Made by a program: the position numbers and the translations under genes. The notes below the pieces were generated by a model that had not been told where the DNA came from, made no database searches, and saw only the letters and a program-made list of their open reading frames with translations. From assembly GCF_003387575.1 (NCBI RefSeq), contig NZ_QUAB01000048.1, forward strand, positions 248,001-312,000: DNA of 64,000 nt, written 5' to 3'. This document shows, one piece after another, positions 25,813-33,844 of this stretch; within the stretch, counting starts at the first letter, position 1, and every line of letters starts with the position of its first letter. This DNA comes from Microbacterium bovistercoris (GTDB lineage: Bacteria; Actinomycetota; Actinomycetes; Actinomycetales; Microbacteriaceae).

Positions 25813-26637
25813 TCAGGCGGCGAGGTGCAGACGCTGGGCGATCGCCGCGAGGATCAGGGACTGCACCTGCGGCCAGTGATCCATGAGCTGCCCATAGCTG
25901 ATGCGGATCACGTGATAGCCGTGCAGTCTCAGCAGGGCGTCGTGTGCGATGTCGCTGTCACGCTGCGCGCCGACGTGATGTCCACCGTCGATCTGCACGA
26001 CCAGCCTCTCACCGATCAGGAAGTCCACGGCGTGCCCGAGGATCCACACCTGCGGCACGATCTGCACGTTCAGCCAGCGCAGTCGAGTGCGGAAGATCGT
26101 CTCCGTTCCGGCATCCGCGAACGGCGTCGCCGCCTGAAGGAGAGCCCGCGCATCCGCCGGCAGCGGCGCGCCGGCGAGGATGCCCGCATCGACGAGGCCC
26201 TTCCGCAGCGCGGACTCCCATACGGCGAGCGCCGCCTCGTGCGGCTGACATCGGGCGATGAGGACGAGTGCGTTCTCGAGTGAGTCCTCGCAGCGGTCCG
26301 GGTCGCGCGGAAACAGAGGCGAGCGCCAGTGGATCGTTCCGCGGGCGATCTTCGCATGCCCGGAGTGCGGGGATGCCGCGACGTGCGGCTCCGCCGCATC
26401 GAGCACCCACAGCCCGCGCCGCTCGGCCAGGGTCACGCAACTGAGCACGACGCCCCGACGGGCGGCAGCCACCAGCATCCGATCGGCGTCCGGAACGGCG
26501 ACCCATCCGCGACGGACTGTGATGATGCCGCCCGCCTCGCGCGCCTTGCGCAGGGCATGCGCGCTGACGCCCGCACGGTGCAGCGCCTCCACCCGCGCGA
26601 CGCCGCCCCGACTGCGCACTTCGTCTTGGGGATCCAT
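25813..26637 (-). CDS. AbiEi-like N-terminal / DUF559-like C-terminal protein
   Basis: 274 aa. The N-terminal ~60 residues are a winged-helix of the AbiEi antitoxin type (GGVARVEALHRAGVSAHALRKAREAGGIITVRRGWV). The C-terminus resembles the DUF559/Vsr-like nuclease fold: VDFLIGERLVVQIDG near residues 205-220, with an Asp and Q-x-D pattern, followed by LLRLHGYHVIRISYGQL. Such stand-alone proteins are abundant in Microbacteriaceae and their role is not known. No toxin partner is adjacent. ATG 26637 has GAGGA upstream; ATG 26670 is a weaker alternative. It lies between the two 86-bp direct repeats. Confidence 0.72.
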   Translation of the reverse strand: MDPQDEVRSRGGVARVEALHRAGVSAHALRKAREAGGIITVRRGWVAVPDADRMLVAAARRGVVLSCVTLAERRGLWVLDAAEPHVAASPHSGHAKIARGTIHWRSPLFPRDPDRCEDSLENALVLIARCQPHEAALAVWESALRKGLVDAGILAGAPLPADARALLQAATPFADAGTETIFRTRLRWLNVQIVPQVWILGHAVDFLIGERLVVQIDGGHHVGAQRDSDIAHDALLRLHGYHVIRISYGQLMDHWPQVQSLILAAIAQRLHLAA

Positions 26638-26745
26638 GCGTTCGATCCTCGGCTCGTCGGATCGGAGCATCGTGCGCGGGTGACGCGATTGTGGACAGTT
26701 CGACGTGGAGGCCTGCTGTGGATGGAGAGTGCAAACGCCATGCCC

Positions 26746-26831
26746 GGGAGGAGGTCTCGCGCTCGGGAGGAGCATCCGCGCAAGATTCTCCTCCCTGACA
26801 GGGGACTTCCTCCCGAACCGGCGCGCGCAGG
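26746..26831. repeat. Right copy of imperfect 86-bp direct repeat
   Basis: Begins GGGAGGAG; shares CGCTCGGGAGGAG, GACAGGGGACTTCC and TCCCGA blocks with the 25715-25800 copy, offset 1031 bp. Confidence 0.7.
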
Positions 26832-26864
26832 CGAACGCGGCGCCTGTTGACAGGTCCGGACACG

Positions 26865-26902
26865 CAGAAGGGGCGAGGATCCGAAGATCCCCGCCCCTTC
26901 TG
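26865..26902 (-). terminator. Terminator of the ribosomal protein gene run
   Basis: CAGAAGGGGCGAGGATC pairs perfectly with GATCCCCGCCCCTTCTG apart from one offset base around a CGAA loop, directly after the rpsN stop. Confidence 0.85.
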
Positions 26903-26914
26903 TAGGAACTGTGC

Positions 26915-27220
26915 TTACCAGCTCGACTTGGTCACGCCGGGCAGCTCGCCACGGTGCGCCATGTCACGGAAGCGGACACGCGAGATGCCGAACTTCGTGA
27001 GGACACCGCGCGGGCGACCGTCGATGACGTCGCGCGAGCGCACGCGCACCGGCGAGGCGTTGCGCGGCAGCTTCTGCAGGCCGACACGGGCGGCCTCGCG
27101 CTGCTCGTCGGTGGAGTTCGGCGAGACGAGCGCCTTCTTCAGCTCGGCACGACGCTCGGCGTACCGATCGACGATGACCTTGCGCTGCTCGTTCTTGGCG
27201 ATCTTGCTCTTCTTAGCCAT
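26915..27220 (-). CDS. rpsN: 30S ribosomal protein S14 (zinc-free form)
   Basis: 101 aa. Standard long S14: KVIVDRYAERRAELKK, LPRNASPVRVRSRDVIDGRPRG and C-terminal LPGVTKSSW. There is no CxxC zinc ribbon, so it is the C-minus paralogue. It follows rpmG by 3 nt in an rpmB-rpmG-rpsN run. Confidence 0.97.
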   Translation of the reverse strand: MAKKSKIAKNEQRKVIVDRYAERRAELKKALVSPNSTDEQREAARVGLQKLPRNASPVRVRSRDVIDGRPRGVLTKFGISRVRFRDMAHRGELPGVTKSSW

Positions 27221-27223
27221 GGA

Positions 27224-27394
27224 TCAACGCTCCTCTCGGAATTCGACGTGCTTGCGGACCACCGGGTCGTACTTCTTCAGCACGAGGCGGTCGGGGGTGT
27301 TGCGACGGTTCTTCTTGGTCACGTAGGTGTAACCGGTGCCCGCCGTCGAGCGGAGCTTGATGATCGGACGGACGTCCTGTGCCTTCTTGGCCAT
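27224..27394 (-). CDS. rpmG: 50S ribosomal protein L33 (zinc-free form)
   Basis: 56 aa, beginning MAKKAQDVRPIIKLRSTAG and ending KHVEFREER. The middle GYTYVTKKNRRNTPDRLVLKKYDP is typical of L33. Lacks CxxC pairs, again the C-minus version. Its ATG overlaps the rpmB stop (TAATG), and it precedes rpsN by 3 nt. Confidence 0.96.
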   Translation of the reverse strand: MAKKAQDVRPIIKLRSTAGTGYTYVTKKNRRNTPDRLVLKKYDPVVRKHVEFREER

Positions 27395-27630
27395 TAGAGC
27401 TTCACACCCTTCGCCTGGAGGTCCGCGACGACCTTGTCGATGCCGCGGGCGTCGATCACCTTGATGCCCTTGGCGGACACGTTCAGCGTGACCTTACGGC
27501 CGAGCGACGGAACAAAGTAGGTCTTCTTCTGCACGTTCGGGTCGAAGCGGCGCTTCGTCCGGCGGTGCGAGTGCGAGACGTTGTGACCGAAGCCGGGAAC
27601 AGCACCGGTCACCTGGCACACTGCTGCCAT
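27394..27630 (-). CDS. rpmB: 50S ribosomal protein L28
   Basis: 78 aa. AVCQVTGAVPGFGHNVSHSH, then RRTKRRFDPNVQKKTYFVP. Only the first of the zinc-site cysteines is present (CQVT in place of CxxC), so it should not bind zinc. First gene of the rpmB-rpmG-rpsN unit; AAGGAG precedes ATG 27630. No Zur-like palindrome is seen upstream although zinc-free sets are Zur-controlled in some Actinobacteria. Confidence 0.97.
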   Translation of the reverse strand: MAAVCQVTGAVPGFGHNVSHSHRRTKRRFDPNVQKKTYFVPSLGRKVTLNVSAKGIKVIDARGIDKVVADLQAKGVKL

Positions 27631-27650
27631 GTTGTGACTCCTTCTATACC

Positions 27651-27670
27651 GTGAGACCGGACGGTCTCAC
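27651..27670 (-). promoter_or_regulatory. Hairpin in the rpmB leader
   Basis: GTGAGACC-GGAC-GGTCTCAC, 8 bp arms with a 4 nt loop, just upstream of the rpmB ribosome binding site. Could be a leader structure or a terminator fragment of the upstream operon. Confidence 0.5.
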
Positions 27671-27765
27671 CCAAGATCCCTTGTCTGCGTGCCGGTCGGC
27701 GACCAGCACACGAACTGCACGCCAGGAGAGCGCGCAGACGAAGAGCAATCCTAGCACGGGCCGGA

Positions 27766-28596
27766 TCACTTCTCCGAACCGGCCACCATGCCCTTGATGA
27801 AGTAGCGCTGCAGCACCAGGTAGACCACGAGCACCGGCAGCACCGAGATGAGGGATGCTGCGGCCGCGGCGCCCAGGTCACTGGACGAGGTCGCGAAGAA
27901 GGTGCCGATGGCCGGGGCGATCGTGCGCAGCTCCGGACTGCGCATCAGGAAGACGCTCAGCGCGTACTCGTTCCACACGGCGACGCTGGTGAGGATGACC
28001 ACCGTCGCCGTCACCGGCTTCAGCATCGGGAAGACGATGCGGAACAGCACCTGCACGGCGTTGGCGCCGTCCACCGCCGCAGCCTCCTCGATCGAGATCG
28101 GCAGCCCGCGCATGAACGCCGTGTAGAGGAAGATCGCCAGCGGCAGCTGCATCGCCGTCATCACCAGGATGGTGCCCCAGTAGGTGTTCACGCCCTTCAT
28201 CTGCACGAGCATCGAGTACAGCGGCACCAGGATCGACAGCGGGGGCACCATGATCAGCCCGACGATCCCGGCCAGCACCAGCCTGTTGCCGATCGTCGCG
28301 CGGCGTGCGAGCGGATAGGCGGCGAGCGCGCCGATCACGCACACCAGCACCGTGGACACCACCGTGACCAGGGCGCTGTTGCCGATGGCGCGCAGGATGT
28401 GGCCCTGCTGCACCGCGGTGGCGAAGTTCTGCAGGTACCAGTCGCCGAACGGGAACAGCCACTGCGACGACAGGTCGCTCTTCGCCTTCAGCGACGTGGT
28501 GACGGTGATGTAGAACGGCAGCAGCTGCAGCAGCACGGCCAACAGCAGACCGAGTCCGATCGCGAGCTTCGCGCCCAGTGACAGCCGGGTCTTCAC
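27766..28596 (-). CDS. Carbohydrate ABC transporter permease, MalG type
   Basis: 276 aa. Six membrane segments and the EAA loop MRGLPISIEEAAAVDGANAVQVLFRIVFPMLKP near residues 175-205. It is the second membrane subunit of a sugar importer whose binding protein and first permease are at 28593-30772. Start GTG 28596 overlaps the upstream permease stop (GTGA). No ATPase gene is nearby. Confidence 0.93.
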   Translation of the reverse strand: MKTRLSLGAKLAIGLGLLLAVLLQLLPFYITVTTSLKAKSDLSSQWLFPFGDWYLQNFATAVQQGHILRAIGNSALVTVVSTVLVCVIGALAAYPLARRATIGNRLVLAGIVGLIMVPPLSILVPLYSMLVQMKGVNTYWGTILVMTAMQLPLAIFLYTAFMRGLPISIEEAAAVDGANAVQVLFRIVFPMLKPVTATVVILTSVAVWNEYALSVFLMRSPELRTIAPAIGTFFATSSSDLGAAAAASLISVLPVLVVYLVLQRYFIKGMVAGSEK

Positions 28597-29522
28597 AGCT
28601 GCTCCAGTCGCCGGCGGTTGAGCACGGTGTTCAGCACCAGGGTGAACACCGCGATGAGCAGGAACAGGGCGACCCCCATCGCCGAGGCGTACCCGGCACT
28701 CTGGTTGTCGAAGTACACCTTCGCGATCAAGGTCGACACCGAGTTGGTGGAGTACCCGGGCCCGCCTCCGGTGAGCACCATGATCACATCGAACAGCTTC
28801 AGTCCGCCGATGAGGTTCAGCACGATGCTGGTCGCGAACGCGGGCTGCAGCATGGGCACGGTGACGTGCCGGAACGTCTGCCAGGCGGATGCTCCGTCGA
28901 GCGTCGCCGCCTCGAAGTACATCGTCGGGATCGACTGCAGCCCCGCCAGGTAGATCACCATCGAGATGCCGACGAACTGCAGCGAGTTCACGATCACGAT
29001 GAGCAGCACGGCCCGGCCGGGCTCGGCCAGCCAGGCCGTGCGCTCCCCTCCCAGCGCGATGACGAGGTCGTTCAACCCTCCCGAGTTGTACGAGAAGAAC
29101 AGGTAGTACATCGTGCCCATGACCACCGGCGACACCAGCACGGGCAGGTAGATGATGGCGCGCGCCAGGTTGCGACCGCGGATGGCCCGGTCCAGCGCCA
29201 GCGCCAGCGCGAGGCCGATGATCTGCTGCAGGATCGTCGATCCGACGCCGTAGATCACGGTGTTCCACAGTGCGGTGCGGAAGTTCTCGTCCTGGAACAG
29301 CCGCAGGTAGTTCGCCGCCCCCACGAACGAGCGGTCGGGCGTGTAGCCGTCCCAGTCGGTCAGCGACAGGATGACGCCGTTCACCAGTGGCCAGAGCATG
29401 AAGACGCCGAGCACCGCGATCGCGGGGAGGTAGAGCACGTTGAGCCCGGGCCCCGCGAAGCGGGGAGTCCCCCCGGCTCCCCGCTTGCGTCTACGCACCG
29501 TCCCCCCGGCGGTGGCAGTCAT
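28593..29522 (-). CDS. Carbohydrate ABC transporter permease, MalF type
   Basis: 309 aa. Basic N-terminus (RRRKRGAGG), six membrane segments, and an EAA loop QSIPTMYFEAATLDGASAWQTFRHVTVPML near residues 195-225. ATG 29522 overlaps the binding-protein stop (TGATG); an extra GTG codon just upstream is possible. Confidence 0.93.
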   Translation of the reverse strand: MTATAGGTVRRRKRGAGGTPRFAGPGLNVLYLPAIAVLGVFMLWPLVNGVILSLTDWDGYTPDRSFVGAANYLRLFQDENFRTALWNTVIYGVGSTILQQIIGLALALALDRAIRGRNLARAIIYLPVLVSPVVMGTMYYLFFSYNSGGLNDLVIALGGERTAWLAEPGRAVLLIVIVNSLQFVGISMVIYLAGLQSIPTMYFEAATLDGASAWQTFRHVTVPMLQPAFATSIVLNLIGGLKLFDVIMVLTGGGPGYSTNSVSTLIAKVYFDNQSAGYASAMGVALFLLIAVFTLVLNTVLNRRRLEQL

Positions 29523-30772
29523 CACTTCTGCAGCGAGTCGTAGCTCGACTTCATCTGCTTGGTGGCATCCTCCGGTGACATCTGGCCGGTGATCACACCG
29601 TCCGTCGTGGTGACCATGGTGTCCCAGATGCCGTTGGGCAGGTACACCCGGTCGAAGTAGGGCATCAGCGGATAGTCGCCGGGCTTGACGAACGTCTCGT
29701 AGCTCTCGGTGAGAACGCCGAGATCGCTGGTCGCGTCGGTCAGACCCGGGATGCCGCCGATCGAACTGGCGAGCTTGGACTCGTTCTCCGGCTCGGCGAG
29801 GAAGGCGATGTAGTCCAGCGCCTCCTCCTTGTGCTCGCCGTCTTTGGCGACACCGTAGGCGCGCCCCTCGCCGCCGACCAGGAACGGCTCGCCCTCCTTG
29901 GAGGGGATGGGCATGTAGCCGATGTTCGCATCGGGGTTGAAGCCGAGCGCGGTCGCCGCCAGATAGTTCTGCACGAAGATGAAGCCCGTCTTGCCCTCGG
30001 CCAGCGCACGTCCGAGGTCGTCGGTCGTCGCGGCCGAGTAGTCCGGATTGAAGTAGCCCGCCTTCTGCCAGGCGGCGACGTTGTCGAGGATCTCGGCGTA
30101 GCCGGCCTCGTCGAAGGTGCCGTCCTTGAAGCCCTCGAACTGCTCCTCGGTGAAGTCACCCGAACCGATGAAGTCGGTGATGTTCCCGGCGAACCAGCTG
30201 TCCTTCCCCGAGGACGAGATCGGGATGACCCCGGCATCCTTGAGCGTCTTCAGCGCGGCGTCGAAGTCATCCCAGCTCTTCACCGACGCCGGGTCGATGC
30301 CATTCGCCTCGAGCACGTCGCGGTTGTACATGATGCCCGCGACGTCGGTGTCGATCGGCAGGGCGAAGAACTGCCCCTCGTCGTTCTTCATCGCCGGCGC
30401 CAGCGCCTCGTTGAAGTTCTTCGCCCACGGCTGGGTGTCGAGCGGCTCGAGGAACTGGCTGTACCGCAGCAGCGACCAGCCGTGCGTGGCCCAGATGTCG
30501 GGCACGTCGCCGGAGGCGAGGCGCACCTTCATGTCGGCCTCGTAGGTGTCGGTCGACGGCACCAGTTCGATCTGCACGTCCGGATGATCGGCCTCGTACT
30601 TCTCGGTGATCTCGGTGAGCACCTTGAGAGACGGGTCGGTCGCACCGAAGTTGGTCTGCATCTCGAGCTTGGCGGAACCGCCGGAGTCGCCCGATCCGCC
30701 ATCACCGGAGCATCCGGTGAGTGCAAGGGCGATGGCGGCGAGAGCCGCGACGCCCGCAAGGGTGGACTTCAT
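29522..30772 (-). CDS. Extracellular sugar-binding lipoprotein, family 1
   Basis: 416 aa. Lipobox LTGC near residue 20, a Gly/Ser linker, then the family 1 solute-binding fold (VQIELVPSTDTYEADMKVRLASGDVPDIWATHG and FALPIDTDVAGIMYNRDVL). It feeds the two permeases that follow. Divergent from a Gfo/Idh/MocA dehydrogenase and a LacI regulator, so the substrate is likely a sugar or polyol oxidised by that enzyme. Confidence 0.92.
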   Translation of the reverse strand: MKSTLAGVAALAAIALALTGCSGDGGSGDSGGSAKLEMQTNFGATDPSLKVLTEITEKYEADHPDVQIELVPSTDTYEADMKVRLASGDVPDIWATHGWSLLRYSQFLEPLDTQPWAKNFNEALAPAMKNDEGQFFALPIDTDVAGIMYNRDVLEANGIDPASVKSWDDFDAALKTLKDAGVIPISSSGKDSWFAGNITDFIGSGDFTEEQFEGFKDGTFDEAGYAEILDNVAAWQKAGYFNPDYSAATTDDLGRALAEGKTGFIFVQNYLAATALGFNPDANIGYMPIPSKEGEPFLVGGEGRAYGVAKDGEHKEEALDYIAFLAEPENESKLASSIGGIPGLTDATSDLGVLTESYETFVKPGDYPLMPYFDRVYLPNGIWDTMVTTTDGVITGQMSPEDATKQMKSSYDSLQK

Positions 30773-30880
30773 CGTTCTTCCTCACTTATCGGATGCGGGA
30801 CAGGTTACCCGCGTAGACAACGGAAGCGCAAGAGGCAATGATGCTTCGTTATTCCGCATTATTCCGGGCATCCACTCCTG

Positions 30881-30910
30881 TTGACACGCGTAGACTCACG
30901 GTGTCAGAAT
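30881..30910 (+). promoter_or_regulatory. Predicted leaderless promoter of the Gfo/Idh gene with operator half-sites
   Basis: TTGACA (30881-30886), 18 bp, CAGAAT (30905-30910), then 7 nt to ATG 30918 with no ribosome binding site. TGACAC and GTGTCA (30882-30887, 30901-30906) form an inverted pair across it, possibly the LacI site. Confidence 0.65.
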
Positions 30911-30917
30911 TCGATTC

Positions 30918-32126
30918 ATGTCGTTCTCTCTGGGCATCGTCGGTGCTGGCCAGTTCTCTGGCCAGTTCGCCACGCTCTTCCATCACCACCCCGATGTCTC
31001 AGCCGTGTACGTCACCGACCTGATCTCCGAGCGCGCGGATGAGCTCGTGCGCACCGCCGGTTTCGCCGGCACGTTCTCCGACTTCGACGAGATGCTGGCA
31101 TCACCCGTGGATGCCGTGGCGATCTTCACGCAGCGCTGGACGCACGGGCCTCTGGTGGTCAAGGCGCTGCGCGCCGGCAAGCACGTGTACTCAGCGGTGC
31201 CGATGGCGATCTCCGCCGAGGAGATCGCCGAGATCATCGACGTCGTGCACGAGACCGGCCTCACCTACATGATGGGTGAGACCAGCTACTACAACCCGGC
31301 GACGGTGTTCGCCCGCAAGAAGCTCGCATCCGGCGAGTTCGGTCGCCTGTTCTACGGCGAGGGCGACTACGTGCACGACATGGATCTCGGGTTCTACGAG
31401 GCCTACCAGTACTCCGGTGGCGAGAACTGGAAGTCGACCGCCAGCTATCCCCCGCTGCTGTACCCCACGCACTCCATCGGCGGTGTGCTCGGCGCCTGGC
31501 CCACGCACGCCACGGCGGTCTCGGCGGTCGGCGTCGTGGACGCTCGCGGCGACGGGGTGTTCGACCGCGCGGTGAGCCAGTTCGACAACGACTTCTCCAA
31601 TGCCACCGCGCTGTTCGAGCTCGCAGCGGGCGGCTCGATGCGCATCAACGAGTTCCGGCGAGTGGGCTACCCCTCGCACCTGCGCGAGTCGCGTTTCCGC
31701 TGGTTCGGCACCGAGGGCTCTTTCGAGCAGCTCGCTCTGACCACGGTGTGGCAGACCAGGGAGGGCGTGGAGGACATCTCCGCGCAGATCGACACCCACG
31801 CATCCCTCTCCCCCGACGACCCGTCGCTCGCCCATGTCGCGCCGGCGCTGCGCGACGCCTTCGTCTCGGGGTACGCGGCCGTGCACGACCGCGAGCGCAT
31901 CCCGGTCGAGATCCGCTCGCTGCACAACGGGCACGAGGGCAGCCACCACTTCCTCGTGGACGACTTCGTCCGCGCGGTCGTGGACGGCACCCTGCCGCCG
32001 GTGAACGCCTGGCAGGCCGCGCGGTTCACCCTGCCCGGCGTGATCGCGCACGAGTCGGCGCGCCGCGGCGGCGAGCGCCTGAGCATCCCCGACCTGGGCG
32101 ACGCCCCTGGTACCTCCCATGTCTGA
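30918..32126 (+). CDS. Gfo/Idh/MocA-family oxidoreductase
   Basis: 402 aa. N-terminal Rossmann fold (LGIVGAGQFSGQFATLF, residues 5-21), DAVAIFTQRWTHGPLVVKALRAGKHVY, then the C-terminal alpha/beta domain. The EKP motif that supplies the catalytic lysine in most members reads SAVP (residues 92-95) here, so Glu and Lys are replaced. It may use another base or be a variant subfamily. It overlaps the LacI regulator gene by 8 nt. Function is inferred to act on the substrate of the divergent importer. Confidence 0.87.
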   Translation: MSFSLGIVGAGQFSGQFATLFHHHPDVSAVYVTDLISERADELVRTAGFAGTFSDFDEMLASPVDAVAIFTQRWTHGPLVVKALRAGKHVYSAVPMAISAEEIAEIIDVVHETGLTYMMGETSYYNPATVFARKKLASGEFGRLFYGEGDYVHDMDLGFYEAYQYSGGENWKSTASYPPLLYPTHSIGGVLGAWPTHATAVSAVGVVDARGDGVFDRAVSQFDNDFSNATALFELAAGGSMRINEFRRVGYPSHLRESRFRWFGTEGSFEQLALTTVWQTREGVEDISAQIDTHASLSPDDPSLAHVAPALRDAFVSGYAAVHDRERIPVEIRSLHNGHEGSHHFLVDDFVRAVVDGTLPPVNAWQAARFTLPGVIAHESARRGGERLSIPDLGDAPGTSHV

Positions 32127-33120
32127 TGAGCACACCCGCCGCGCGCGTACGGTGACGCGTGCGGACGTCGCGCGCTACGCCGGGGTCAGCACCGCCGTGG
32201 TGAGCTATGTGCTCAACGACGGGCCGAAGCCGGTCGCCCCGCTCACCAGGGAGCGCGTGCTCGACGCGGTGAAGGTGCTCGGCTACCGGCCCAACGCCGC
32301 CGCACGAGCGCTGTCCAAGGGCTCGTCCGACATGTTCGGCATGCTCGTGGTCGACAGCCGCAACCCGTTCTTCGCGCAGCTCTGCCACGCACTCGGCGAG
32401 GCGGCCGCCCAGGACGGGCGGACGCTGCTGATCGTGAACACGGATCGCGAGCACACCACGGCCGCCGATCAGATCCACGACCTCACCGCACGTCAGATCG
32501 GCGGACTGATCATCGCCGACCTGCTGACCGCCGCCGAGCAGGCGCTGGTCGAGAATCTCGGCATCCCGGTGGTGCTGATCAACCAGTACGCGGGCGCCGT
32601 CGGCGTGCCCGCGCTCGGCGCGGACTTCCGCGACGGGGCACGACGGGCGGTGGAGCACCTCGTGGGGCACGGCTACCGCAGCATCGCGTTCATCGGGAGC
32701 GCGAGCATCTTCGACGACCGTGAGCGCGGCTGGGGAGACGCGCTCACGGCGGCCGGTCTTCCGCTGGGGGCCCGGATCCACGCGCCGTTCTCGTACGAGG
32801 GCGGCTATCAGGCGGGGATCGAACTGGCGGATGCCGCGGAACGGCCACGTGCCGCCTTCGCGGCATCCGACCAGGTCGCGGTGGGGCTTCTGGCCGCACT
32901 GCACGCGCGCGGGCTGCGCGTGCCGGAGGATGTCGCGGTCGTCAGCTTCGACGGCACCGACGCGGCCGAGTACGCCTGCCCGCCGCTGACCACGACCGCG
33001 CAGCCCATGGCCGAGATGGCGCGGGAGGCGATCCGCCTGCTTCAGGCCGGCGATGCGGAGCCGGGATACCGGGCGTTCCCGACCGCGCTGGTCGTGCGCC
33101 GCTCCTGCGGCTGCGAGTAG
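32119..33120 (+). CDS. LacI-family transcriptional regulator
   Basis: 333 aa. LacI HTH and hinge at the N-terminus (VTRADVARYAGVSTAVVSYVLNDG, residues 12-35; YRPNAAARALSKG, 56-68), followed by the sugar-binding repressor core. Cotranscribed with the dehydrogenase; expected to regulate this pair and the divergent import operon. The C-terminus RRSCGCE carries two cysteines of unknown meaning, a known ending in this subfamily. Confidence 0.92.
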   Translation: MSDEHTRRARTVTRADVARYAGVSTAVVSYVLNDGPKPVAPLTRERVLDAVKVLGYRPNAAARALSKGSSDMFGMLVVDSRNPFFAQLCHALGEAAAQDGRTLLIVNTDREHTTAADQIHDLTARQIGGLIIADLLTAAEQALVENLGIPVVLINQYAGAVGVPALGADFRDGARRAVEHLVGHGYRSIAFIGSASIFDDRERGWGDALTAAGLPLGARIHAPFSYEGGYQAGIELADAAERPRAAFAASDQVAVGLLAALHARGLRVPEDVAVVSFDGTDAAEYACPPLTTTAQPMAEMAREAIRLLQAGDAEPGYRAFPTALVVRRSCGCE

Positions 33121-33172
33121 TCCCGCTCGCGTTGGCACGCTCGTCGCGAGATGGTTCGCTCGCCGCGCTCGC

Positions 33173-33844
33173 TCAGCGGACGGCGTTCGCCGCGGCGGCC
33201 TCGGCGGCGCCTCGACCCCAGCGGAACGGTGAGACCGTGCGGTCCTCGGGGATCCAGAAGCGCCACGGATAGGCATCCGTCCCGGCGAGGCCCGCGACGC
33301 CGACGCGCGGCCCCGCGGCGATCTCGGCGAGCGGCTCGCCGAGCAGCAGCGCGGCTGTCGCACCGTGCTGCGGGATGCCCGTGATCGCGTCGATCCCGTC
33401 GTGCAGCGGATGCCGCAGACCCATGACCTGGCCGAGGCGGCCGGGTCCGCGGGCCAGGTCGCGGCCGGTGCGACCGGAGCGAGCGGACGCGACATCCACT
33501 CCGCCGATGATCTCGCCGGCGCGCAGCAGGACACCGCCCGCCTCGCCCTCGGTTCCGCAGACGATATTGATGCAGGAGTGGATGCCGTGGCTGAGGTACA
33601 CGTACACGTGACCCGGCTCGCCCCACATCGTGGCGTTGCGCGCGGTGCGCCCCATCCTCGCGTGCGATCCGGGGTCGGGAAGCGATCCGGTGCCCTTGCC
33701 GTGGTACGCCTCGACCTCGGTGATGCGCAGGCGCACCTCGGCGTCGTCCACCGTCGTGATCAGCTCGGCACCGAGCAGCCTCGGCGCCACGTCGACGGGG
33801 AGGCCGACCAGATCGGCGCGCGTCGCCCGGCGCAGCGCGCTCAT
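33173..33844 (-). CDS. 3-methyladenine DNA glycosylase, AAG/MPG family
   Basis: 223 aa. Excises alkylated purines. Conserved ITEVEAYHG with the catalytic Glu near residue 43, GSHARMGRTARNATMWGEPGHVYVYLSHGIHSCINIV, GGVLLRAGEII, and FWIPEDRTV at the C-terminus. ATG 33844 overlaps the upstream gene by 4 nt (ATGA), so it is probably cotranscribed with the membrane protein at 33841-36045. It converges with the LacI gene. Confidence 0.93.
   Translation of the reverse strand: MSALRRATRADLVGLPVDVAPRLLGAELITTVDDAEVRLRITEVEAYHGKGTGSLPDPGSHARMGRTARNATMWGEPGHVYVYLSHGIHSCINIVCGTEGEAGGVLLRAGEIIGGVDVASARSGRTGRDLARGPGRLGQVMGLRHPLHDGIDAITGIPQHGATAALLLGEPLAEIAAGPRVGVAGLAGTDAYPWRFWIPEDRTVSPFRWGRGAAEAAAANAVR

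Noticed and set aside
25813..26637. AbiE-type toxin-antitoxin system
   Set aside because: Only the AbiEi-like HTH is present; no AbiEii nucleotidyltransferase toxin is adjacent.
27631..27765. Zur control of the zinc-free ribosomal protein run
   Set aside because: No AT-rich TGAGAATCATTCTCA-like palindrome upstream of rpmB; the set appears to be the housekeeping copy.
33125..33149. CTCGCG...CGCGAG hairpin after the LacI gene
   Set aside because: Only six pairs with a 13 nt loop in GC-rich sequence; too weak to call a terminator.
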